Assembly (NCBI GenBank): GCA_037439945.1
Contig: JBBIVA010000061.1
Location: 1-20,688, forward strand
DNA: 20,688 nucleotides
Origin: CALEUX01 sp037439945
GTDB lineage: Bacteria > Bacteroidota > Bacteroidia > Bacteroidales > Marinilabiliaceae
Reading direction: 5' to 3'
Positions 8,446-16,318 of this stretch are shown one piece after another. How positions within the stretch are numbered: the first letter of the stretch is position 1; each line of letters opens with the position of its first letter. A program made the translations under genes and the position numbers. The notes beneath the pieces are model-generated. The model worked only from the letters and a program-made list of their open reading frames with translations, did not search any database and had not been told where the DNA came from.

Positions 8446-11217
8446 ATGAAAAACGCGCATTCAATAAAAACCCTTTGTAATTCCTTGAATTTCAGCTTTT
8501 ATAATATTATTTGTAAATATTTTTTTTATCTGATCGTATCCGGATTTTTATCATGCAACAATCACATTGAAGATTTAACAAAATATGTAGATCCAATGAT
8601 TGGAACAAGCGCCCATGGCCATACATTTCCGGGTGCAACAACTCCATTTGGGATGGTGCAGCTTAGTCCGGATACAGGAACCGAGGGCTGGGACTGGTGT
8701 AGCGGATATCATTATTCTGATAGTTCAATAATAGGTTTTTCACACACACATTTAAGTGGTACAGGGGGAGCAGATTTGGGAGATATTTTAATTATGCCTT
8801 TTGTTGGGGAATATAAGTGGGAAGCTGGTTCCAAGGAAAACCCTGATGAAGGTTACCGTTCACGTTTCTCTCACAAAAATGAAACGGCCAGGGCAGGATA
8901 CTATTCTGTATTTTTGGATGACTATAAAATACTGGCTGAACTTACTGCCACACCCAGGGTTGGTATTCATAAATACAGTTATCAACCAACAACAACAACA
9001 CCATCAATTATTATTGACTTGGAACATGGTATTTCTGACCAGCCAAAAGAGTGCTTTATACGCATAAATAATAAAAATGAAATTGTTGGTATGAGACGTT
9101 CCCAAGGGTGGGCATCTGACCAGTATGTTTATTTTGCGGCTCGATTTTCAAAACCNNNNNNNNNNNNNNNNNNNNNNNNNNNNNNNNNNNNNNNNNNNNN
9201 NNNNNNNNNNNNNNNNNNNNNNNNNNNNNNNNNNNNNNNNNNNNNNNNNNNNNNNATATTCTCATTATGGGATACTTTCAGGGCAACACATCCACTCTAT
9301 ACTATTATTGAACCTGATAAAAACAAAGATTTTATAAATACCATGCTGATTCACTATAAACAGCACGGTTTATTACCGGTATGGGAATTAATGGCCAATG
9401 AAACAGGCACAATGATTGGATATCATTCAATTCCTGTAATTTGGGATGCCTATCAAAAAGGGGAAAGACGATTTGATTCAGCCCTTGCTTTTGATGCAAT
9501 GATTAAATCAGCCATGACCGACCAATCAGGATTAAAACACTACAAATCACTTGGCTTTATACCAAAGGAAAGAGAGACTAACAGTGTTTCCAAAACTGTT
9601 GAATATGCTTATGATGATTGGTGTATAGCGCAAATGGCCAAGGAGTTGGGCAAAATAGATGAATACAATAAATATATTGAAAGGGCTCAAAACTACCGGA
9701 ACGTGTTTGATGTATCAACAGGATTTTTAAGAGGAAGAGAGGCAAACGGTAACTGGCGCGAACCTTTTGACCCAATTGACAGCAGTATTCTTGGGTCAGG
9801 CGATTTCACAGAGGGTAATTCATGGCATTACACTTTCTTTGCGCCACATGATATAACAGGATTAGTAAATCTTTTTGGAGGAAAAGAAAAATTAGCCACC
9901 AAAATTGATGAAATGTTCGACCAGGAGCCTATCGTAACTAATGATCACGCTCCGGATATTTCTGGATTGTTAGGTCAATATGCACATGGTAATGAGCCAA
10001 GCCACCATGTAGCCTACCTATACAATTACACCGGTAAACCATGGAAAACACAGGAAAAAGTTGCCCAAATTATGGACTCCCTTTATACGGATAAACCCGA
10101 TGGACTAAGTGGAAATGAAGATTGCGGGCAACTTTCGGCATGGTATATTTTTTCAGCCATGGGTTTTTATCCTGTTACTCCGGGAAGCGGGCAATACATA
10201 ATTGGATCGCCATTGTTTGAAAAAACCACAATTAATGTTGGCAATAATAAAACCTTTACAATAAAAACTTCAGGAAGGTCAAAGGATGCCATTTATATTC
10301 AATCGGCACAGCTAAATGGCAAAAACTTCAATAAATCATTTATAACCCACCAGGAAATATTAAAGGGGGGGGAATTGGTTTTTGAAATGGGAAATAAACC
10401 AAATGAAAAATGGGGAAGTGATACCCAAAGCATCCCTGATGGAAAAGGTATTCCGGATGATTACAGATCCAGGCCAATTGAAGATAAGCAGGTTTTTACC
10501 CCCTATTTTGATGTACAACAAACTTTGTTCAACTCCAAAAAAAATATTGAAATTAAGTGCAATACCCCCGGGGCACAAATATATTATTCATTAAATGGAA
10601 ATGAGCCAACTACAAATGAATATCTGTATACTACGCCTGTTGAGATTTTAAATACCACTCAAATAAAGGCCCGTGCCATTAAATCAGGATTAGCCCCAAG
10701 CGAAACAATTTCAACGGAATTTATAAGGGCAAAAATTAAAAATAATAATTACGGCTTCCCGTCAATAACCTATTTAATACCACCATCAAAATCATACAAC
10801 AGGGCTGGCAACAATGGTTTAATTGATGGTAAAAGGGGAAGGCCTGATTTTCATGATAACAAGTGGCTGGGCTTTAATGGAAAAATTGAAGCAATTATTG
10901 ACCTTGGAGAACCTGTACAAATAGGAAATATCAGGCTCTCCTTTCTTCGAAATATTGGCTCATGGATATTATTCCCGGAAAAAATTGAAATTTTTGCATC
11001 AAACGATAAAGTCAATTACATATTAATTGGTTCAAGCCATAATAAAATATTGCAGGAAGATTATGAAATAAAAATCCATGAGTTTGTTTATCCTGTAAAT
11101 GATAAATTCAGGTTTTTTAAAGTAAATGCGCTAAGTGTTCATGTTTTACCAGATTGGCATCCGGGATCGGGCAACCGGCCATGGTTATTTGCAGATGAAT
11201 TTATTTTTGAATATTAA
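8446..11217 (+). CDS. GH92 exo-alpha-mannosidase lipoprotein with CHB_HEX and F5/8 C-terminal domains (interrupted by a sequence gap)
   Basis: GH92 enzymes are Ca2+-dependent inverting exo-alpha-mannosidases. The lipoprotein signal ends at Cys37 (SGFLSC). The catalytic domain starts at YVDPMIGTS with HTFPGATTPFGMVQLSP and GFSHTHLSGTG. The Glu of HGNEPSHH (codon 9994-9996) is the likely catalytic acid by family knowledge, and GNEDCG lies at 10111-10128 in the general-base region. After the GH92 domain comes a chitobiase/hexosaminidase C-terminal-like domain (about 10480-10720, with GAQIYYSLNGNEPT) and then an F5/8-type, CBM32-like domain (about 10790-11200, with IDLGEPVQIGNIRLS and PDWHPGSGN). 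A run of 100 N (9156-9255) cuts the catalytic domain. By alignment with the next gene about 134 residues are missing, so the real protein is near 1,020 aa. An 8-G run lies at 10365-10372. The next GH92 gene follows 7 nt later, indicating one operon. Confidence 0.93.
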   Translation: MKNAHSIKTLCNSLNFSFYNIICKYFFYLIVSGFLSCNNHIEDLTKYVDPMIGTSAHGHTFPGATTPFGMVQLSPDTGTEGWDWCSGYHYSDSSIIGFSHTHLSGTGGADLGDILIMPFVGEYKWEAGSKENPDEGYRSRFSHKNETARAGYYSVFLDDYKILAELTATPRVGIHKYSYQPTTTTPSIIIDLEHGISDQPKECFIRINNKNEIVGMRRSQGWASDQYVYFAARFSKXXXXXXXXXXXXXXXXXXXXXXXXXXXXXXXXXXIFSLWDTFRATHPLYTIIEPDKNKDFINTMLIHYKQHGLLPVWELMANETGTMIGYHSIPVIWDAYQKGERRFDSALAFDAMIKSAMTDQSGLKHYKSLGFIPKERETNSVSKTVEYAYDDWCIAQMAKELGKIDEYNKYIERAQNYRNVFDVSTGFLRGREANGNWREPFDPIDSSILGSGDFTEGNSWHYTFFAPHDITGLVNLFGGKEKLATKIDEMFDQEPIVTNDHAPDISGLLGQYAHGNEPSHHVAYLYNYTGKPWKTQEKVAQIMDSLYTDKPDGLSGNEDCGQLSAWYIFSAMGFYPVTPGSGQYIIGSPLFEKTTINVGNNKTFTIKTSGRSKDAIYIQSAQLNGKNFNKSFITHQEILKGGELVFEMGNKPNEKWGSDTQSIPDGKGIPDDYRSRPIEDKQVFTPYFDVQQTLFNSKKNIEIKCNTPGAQIYYSLNGNEPTTNEYLYTTPVEILNTTQIKARAIKSGLAPSETISTEFIRAKIKNNNYGFPSITYLIPPSKSYNRAGNNGLIDGKRGRPDFHDNKWLGFNGKIEAIIDLGEPVQIGNIRLSFLRNIGSWILFPEKIEIFASNDKVNYILIGSSHNKILQEDYEIKIHEFVYPVNDKFRFFKVNALSVHVLPDWHPGSGNRPWLFADEFIFEY
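9156..9255. other. Assembly gap of 100 N inside the GH92 gene
   Basis: Exactly 100 N, the usual filler for a gap of unknown size. The flanks are both clearly GH92 (RFSK before, FSLWDTFRATHP after) and happen to keep the reading frame through the N run. The same interval in the neighbouring GH92 covers about 135 residues, so the true gap is near 400 nt. Coordinates to the right of the gap are probably too small by about 300. Confidence 0.95.
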
Positions 11218-11224
11218 GATAAAT

Positions 11225-13477
11225 ATGAGGAAAGAAGTTTTTATAATTTTTTTGGTTTTGATAAATCTTTTGGGTTGTTCATTAATAAAAACATCCGAAA
11301 ATGAACGGCTTATAAGTTTTGTAAACCCATTTATGGGTAGTGATGGTCCCGGTAATACATTTCCGGGTGCTACCGTACCATTTAGCATGGTTCAATTGAG
11401 CCCTGACATTGGCTATTCAGGCTGGGACAGAATTGCAGGTTATTATTGGCCTGATAGTATTATAACAGGATTTAGCCACCTGCATTTGTCAGGTACCGGG
11501 GCAGGCGACTTATATGATATTCTATTAACTCCGGTAAACAGCAGGGCAATAAAAACAACACCTTTAAACGGTAACCGTCCATATTCACTATTTGACCATA
11601 AAAACGAATATGCTGAGCCGGGGTATTACCAGGTTCTGCTAAAAGACTTTGGTATAAACTCAGAATTAACGGCAACTCAGCGGACCGGAATACACAGGTA
11701 CACTTTCCCTGAAGACAACAATTCGGGTTTCATACTGGATTTGGGTTATGCCCTTAACTGGGATAGTCCGGTACAAACCTATATTGAGATTGAAGACAAT
11801 AATACTATTTCAGGATATCGTTTTTCGTCGGGATGGGCAAAAGACCAAAGGGTTTATTTTGTTGCAGAGTTCTCAAAATCATTTGAAACTATAACCTTGT
11901 TTAACGACAATAATCCAGTAAATACCAAAAATGTATCGGGTAAAAACACCAAAACAGATGTACGGTTCAGAACCTATGAAAATGAACAGATAATGGTAAA
12001 AATTGGTATTTCAAGCGCCGGTACAGAAGGTGCCCGGAATGCAATTAAAAGTGAAGCTAACGGTTGGGATTTTGACAAAATAAAAGTTAAAGCATCAAAC
12101 GATTGGGAAAGTGAATTACAAAAAATAAAGATTGTAACTGATAATGAAACCTGGAAACGCACATTTTACACCACACTTTATCAAACAATGCTGGCGCCAA
12201 CAGTTTATAGTGACGCCCTTGGTTTTTACAAAGGTGCCGATGGGCAAAACCATAGTGCCAAAGGGTTTATAAAATATGACACCTTTTCTTTATGGGATAC
12301 TTTCAGGGCAACCCACCCACTTTTTACAATAATGCACCCTTACAGGGTTTCACATATGGTACAATCAATGTTAAGCCACTATAAGGAAACCGGATTATTA
12401 CCGGTATGGTCAATGCAGGGAAATGAAACAAACATGATGATTGGTTACCATGCTGTTCCGGTAATTGTTGATGCATATATTAAAGGTATAGGTGGTTTTG
12501 ATGTTAATCTGGCCTATGAAGCCTGTAAATCAAATGCCATGTCAGATAAACACAGAATAAATGAATACCGGGAACTGGGTTATGTACCGGTTTCCAACCA
12601 CCATGAAGACTGGTCGGTATCCAAAACATTAGAATATGCATATAATGACTGGTGTATTGCTTTATTTGCCAAGTCTTTAGGAAAATTTGAAGATTATGAA
12701 ACCTTTATTGAGCGATCAGGATATTGGAAAAACAATTTTGATAAGGAATCTGGTTTTTTGCGCCCACGATATTCTAATGGAGATTTTTTAAATGATTTTT
12801 CTCCAAATGATTACTCATACCATTATTGCGAAAGTAATGCATGGCATTATTTCTGGTATGTACCACACGATATTGAAGGATTAAGGGACACTTTAGGCCG
12901 AGCACGGTTTAGTTCAAGGCTCGACACTCTTTTTACAATAAACCCGTCTATTGATGATAAACTGCCTATTTTCAGCACCGGAATGATAGGCCAGTATGTT
13001 CATGGCAATGAACCCTGCCATCATGTTTCATATCTGTACAATTACACGGGTGAAGCATGGAAAACACAGGAAAAAATAAGACAAATATTAACCACACAAT
13101 ACTCCCCTACCCCCAATGGACATTGTGGAAATGAGGATTGTGGCCAAATGTCGGCCTGGTATGTTTTTAGTTCTTTAGGCTTTTACCCTGTTAACCCTGC
13201 AACCGGAATTTATTTAATAGGTACACCTTTATGGAAGGAAGCTTCAATAAATTTATCGCCTGATAAAAAATTTGTTATAAAAGCACCAATGGTAAGCGAA
13301 AATAATAAATATGTGACCAGGGTTTTTCTTAACGGGAAGGAGTTAAAACGGCCATGGATCTCACATAGCGAAATTTTAACCGGTGGTACAATAGAGTTTG
13401 AAATGTCAGCCATTCCAAACAAAGAGTTATGGAATGAAACAACCGAAATTCCTTATTTGAAACTTTTGGGCTTGTAA
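11225..13477 (+). CDS. GH92 exo-alpha-mannosidase lipoprotein
   Basis: 750 aa, the normal size of a GH92 enzyme without extra domains. The frame is open from 11135, inside the preceding gene, but the ATG at 11225 is chosen because MRKEVFIIFLVLINLLGC is a textbook lipoprotein signal with lipobox LLGC (Cys18). Catalytic-domain landmarks are FVNPFMGS, NTFPGATVPFSMVQLSP, GFSHLHLSGTG, TFSLWDTFRATHP, the likely acid Glu596 in HGNEPCHH (593-600), and GNEDCG (635-640). It ends soon after EFEMSAIPN, as expected, and lacks the C-terminal cassette of its neighbour. It starts 7 nt after that gene's stop without a Shine-Dalgarno site, and the two resemble each other throughout, suggesting tandem duplication followed by divergence. 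The exact alpha-linkage (1,2, 1,3 or other) cannot be read from the sequence by eye. Confidence 0.95.
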   Translation: MRKEVFIIFLVLINLLGCSLIKTSENERLISFVNPFMGSDGPGNTFPGATVPFSMVQLSPDIGYSGWDRIAGYYWPDSIITGFSHLHLSGTGAGDLYDILLTPVNSRAIKTTPLNGNRPYSLFDHKNEYAEPGYYQVLLKDFGINSELTATQRTGIHRYTFPEDNNSGFILDLGYALNWDSPVQTYIEIEDNNTISGYRFSSGWAKDQRVYFVAEFSKSFETITLFNDNNPVNTKNVSGKNTKTDVRFRTYENEQIMVKIGISSAGTEGARNAIKSEANGWDFDKIKVKASNDWESELQKIKIVTDNETWKRTFYTTLYQTMLAPTVYSDALGFYKGADGQNHSAKGFIKYDTFSLWDTFRATHPLFTIMHPYRVSHMVQSMLSHYKETGLLPVWSMQGNETNMMIGYHAVPVIVDAYIKGIGGFDVNLAYEACKSNAMSDKHRINEYRELGYVPVSNHHEDWSVSKTLEYAYNDWCIALFAKSLGKFEDYETFIERSGYWKNNFDKESGFLRPRYSNGDFLNDFSPNDYSYHYCESNAWHYFWYVPHDIEGLRDTLGRARFSSRLDTLFTINPSIDDKLPIFSTGMIGQYVHGNEPCHHVSYLYNYTGEAWKTQEKIRQILTTQYSPTPNGHCGNEDCGQMSAWYVFSSLGFYPVNPATGIYLIGTPLWKEASINLSPDKKFVIKAPMVSENNKYVTRVFLNGKELKRPWISHSEILTGGTIEFEMSAIPNKELWNETTEIPYLKLLGL

Positions 13478-13569
13478 TACCATTATTTGAAAATTGCATT
13501 GCCCGAAATACTTAAACTGAATCTACAGGTGGCACAGTATAGAGTTTTTAAAGTTATAATCATTGTGAT

Positions 13570-16098
13570 ATGTTGCGTAATAAAATATTCTATTTAGTGT
13601 CAGGAGTTATATTAATAACTGCCTGCAACAAAAACCGGTTATTGGTAGAAACAAAAGAGCTAAATCAAAACTGGGAGTTTCGCCAAAATGAGTGTGATGT
13701 TTGGAATAGAGCCACAGTACCGGGTTGTGTACATACAGATCTTATTTCGGCGGGTATAATTAACGACCCCTTTTTCAGGCTAAATGAAGATTCGGTGCAA
13801 TGGGTAGGTAAGAAGGATTGGGTTTACAGAACAACTTTCAATATTGATGAACCTGATTTATGCAATCAGGCAATTAACCTGGTTTTTGAAGGTTTGGACA
13901 CACATGCATCAGTTACATTAAATGGTGAGGAAATTCTCAATGCCGATAATATGTTTTTAAAATGGGAAGTTCCGGTAAAAAAATATTTAAAAACAGGAAC
14001 AAACAAAATTGAAATATATTTCAAATCGGCTGAAGGGTATAACACTGAAAAGGCATCTGAAATACAATATAAATTACCCGAGGATGAAAGGGTCCACTCA
14101 CGTAAAGCTCCATATCAGTTTGGCTGGGATTGGGGACCGAGGTTAATAACTGCTGGGATTTGGAGGCCTGTTTATTTGCAACTTTGGAATAATTCAAGGA
14201 TAGATAATATCTTTTTTTCGGCAAAAAACATATCGACCGAAAAAGCAGTTTACAATGCACAAATTGAAATAGAAGCTTTACAATCAGGGAGCGCTGAAAT
14301 TGTTTTATCAGCCACTGAAAAAAACATAAAAACCCGAAGAAAAAAAGTTGAGCTTAAGGAGGGTTTAAATACCATGAATATGGAGTTTGACATTGTAAAC
14401 CCGGAGCTTTGGTGGCCAAATGGCATGGGAAAACCAAACCTTTACAATATCAATATCTCATTATTTACCCAGGGTGGCTTTCATACCCTTAATGAAAAAA
14501 TTGGCGTAAGAACGATTGAACTAAAACAGATTGATGATGAGCAAGGTAAGTCGTTTGAATTTCATGTTAACGGCATTCCTGTTTTCTCAAAAGGAGCCAA
14601 CTATATTCCATTGGAAAGTTTCCCTTCACGGTTAACAGCCCATGATTACAAAAATGCCATTAATGATGCCGTTAAAGCCAATTTTAATATGCTCAGGGTT
14701 TGGGGTGGTGGTATTTATGAGAATAAAATATTTTATAATTTATGTGATGAAAATGGTATAATGGTATGGCAGGATTTTATGTTTGCCTGTGCCATGTATC
14801 CGGGTGATGAACCTTTCCTGAACAACGTAAAAAAAGAGATTACACATAATGTAAAGAGGCTTAGAAACCACCCATCTCTTGTACTCTGGTGCGGAAATAA
14901 CGAAATAAGGAATGGATGGTATGACTGGGGATGGCAAAAATCATTAGGCTATAGTGCAAAAGATAGTTTAGAAGTATGGGGAAACTATGAAAAGATTTTC
15001 CATAAAATAATCCCCGATGTACTTGCAAAAGAAGACCCAACAAGGCAATACTGGCCTTCGTCGCCGTTATATGGATGGGGGCATAAAGAGTCGACAACAA
15101 CCGGCGATAATCACTATTGGGGAGTTTGGTGGGGTAAAGAGCCCTTTGAAATGTACCAGAAAAAAGTAAGCAGGTTTATGAGTGAATTTGGTTTTCAATC
15201 ATTCCCCTCATGGGAAACTATATTGACCTTTACCAATCCTGAAGACCGGCATTTATGGTCGCCTGTTATGCGTAAACACCAAAAGCACCCAACCGGGAAC
15301 GAAACTATTAATGAATACCTGAAACGGTGGTACCCTGAGCCCAAAGATTTTGAATCGTATGTTTATGTCAGCCAGGTATTACAAGCTGAGGGAGTGCTTA
15401 TAGGAATTGCCGCACACCGGCAGGCCATGCCCTATAGTATGGGAACCCTTTACTGGCAATTTAATGATTGCTGGCCTGCGGCATCATGGTCAAGCCGCGA
15501 TTACTATGGTAATTGGAAAGCCATGCACTATTATGCCCGAAAAGCTTATTCAAACCTGTTCATATCATCAAAAGAAGAAAATGGTAACTTAAATATTTAT
15601 ATCACATCTGATTTGACTGAAATTTCAAATAACCAAATTGTAATTACACTTTACGATTTTAATGGTATCGAGATTTATTCATTTAAAAACGATATTGAAG
15701 TTAAACCCGGCAGCCAAATAGTTTTTAAAAGAAATATTGAATCAATAACCGGTAATCAATCCTTAAAAAACTGTGTTGTAAAAACTGAGCTTTTAAATAA
15801 TAAAAAGATTATTGCAGATAATTACTTTTATTTTGACAAGGTTAGAAACCTTGATTTAAAACCTGTTAATATTAAAACCAATGTCCTGAAAACAGAAAAT
15901 GGTTATGAAGTAACCTTCTCATCAGATTATTTAGCCAAAAGTGTTTTTGTAAGTTTACCAGGTATTACAGGATGGTGGAGCGACAATTTTTTTGATATTA
16001 TTCCGGGTAATTTCAAAAAGGTCCATTTTGAAACAGGTGGGGAAATTTCTGATATAACCGATAGAATTAAAATTATATCAATGGCCGATGCATTTTAA
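13570..16098 (+). CDS. GH2 beta-mannosidase lipoprotein
   Basis: 842 aa. It removes beta-linked mannose from non-reducing ends, for example the Man-beta-1,4-GlcNAc unit of the N-glycan core or mannan oligosaccharides. The lipoprotein signal ends at Cys19 with lipobox ITAC. A jelly-roll sugar-binding domain (about 30-200, with VPGCVHTDL and GWDWGPR) is followed by an immunoglobulin-like domain (about 205-310), the TIM barrel (about 315-640) and C-terminal beta domains. The acid/base is Glu445 in WCGNNE (441-445 are CGNNE) and the nucleophile is Glu539 in FMSEFGFQS. Their spacing of 94 is close to that of characterised Bacteroides beta-mannosidases as I recall them. VWGGGIYE and GTLYWQFNDCWP are further family blocks. 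It starts 92 nt after the second GH92 gene with no terminator between, so co-transcription is likely. Confidence 0.95.
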   Translation: MLRNKIFYLVSGVILITACNKNRLLVETKELNQNWEFRQNECDVWNRATVPGCVHTDLISAGIINDPFFRLNEDSVQWVGKKDWVYRTTFNIDEPDLCNQAINLVFEGLDTHASVTLNGEEILNADNMFLKWEVPVKKYLKTGTNKIEIYFKSAEGYNTEKASEIQYKLPEDERVHSRKAPYQFGWDWGPRLITAGIWRPVYLQLWNNSRIDNIFFSAKNISTEKAVYNAQIEIEALQSGSAEIVLSATEKNIKTRRKKVELKEGLNTMNMEFDIVNPELWWPNGMGKPNLYNINISLFTQGGFHTLNEKIGVRTIELKQIDDEQGKSFEFHVNGIPVFSKGANYIPLESFPSRLTAHDYKNAINDAVKANFNMLRVWGGGIYENKIFYNLCDENGIMVWQDFMFACAMYPGDEPFLNNVKKEITHNVKRLRNHPSLVLWCGNNEIRNGWYDWGWQKSLGYSAKDSLEVWGNYEKIFHKIIPDVLAKEDPTRQYWPSSPLYGWGHKESTTTGDNHYWGVWWGKEPFEMYQKKVSRFMSEFGFQSFPSWETILTFTNPEDRHLWSPVMRKHQKHPTGNETINEYLKRWYPEPKDFESYVYVSQVLQAEGVLIGIAAHRQAMPYSMGTLYWQFNDCWPAASWSSRDYYGNWKAMHYYARKAYSNLFISSKEENGNLNIYITSDLTEISNNQIVITLYDFNGIEIYSFKNDIEVKPGSQIVFKRNIESITGNQSLKNCVVKTELLNNKKIIADNYFYFDKVRNLDLKPVNIKTNVLKTENGYEVTFSSDYLAKSVFVSLPGITGWWSDNFFDIIPGNFKKVHFETGGEISDITDRIKIISMADAF

Positions 16099-16247
16099 AA
16101 AAAGGCTAATTTATTATAAGGCTACATATATATTAACTAAAGCATAAAAGATAATGGCGGTAAGTGCTTCAGATTTTTTATGAAAATAAAGGCAAATAGT
16201 GTAGAACTAAAAATTGCCAGGTTATGTAACAGGTTATACTATATTAT

Positions 16248-16255
16248 TAAATTTG
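16248..16255 (+). promoter_or_regulatory. Candidate -7 promoter element before the third GH92 gene
   Basis: TAAATTTG fits the Bacteroidetes TAnnTTTG consensus and lies 63 nt before the ATG at 16319. No TTTG or TTG lies at the usual upstream distance (the nearest TTG starts near 16214). If real, the third GH92 gene could also be transcribed separately from the upstream genes. Confidence 0.25.
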
Positions 16256-16318
16256 TAACAATGCCGATGAATGAGATATTACAAGATAAATAACCGGTAT
16301 TTAGCACTGCTAATTAAT

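Noticed and set aside
9056..9337. Open frames spanning the N run in other frames
   Set aside because: They exist only because N codons contain no stop; the real frame is the GH92 frame on both sides.
16271..16318. Upstream start of the third GH92 gene at 16271
   Set aside because: It adds 16 residues before a complete signal peptide and lies only about 15 nt from the candidate -7 element. It remains possible, but 16319 fits better.
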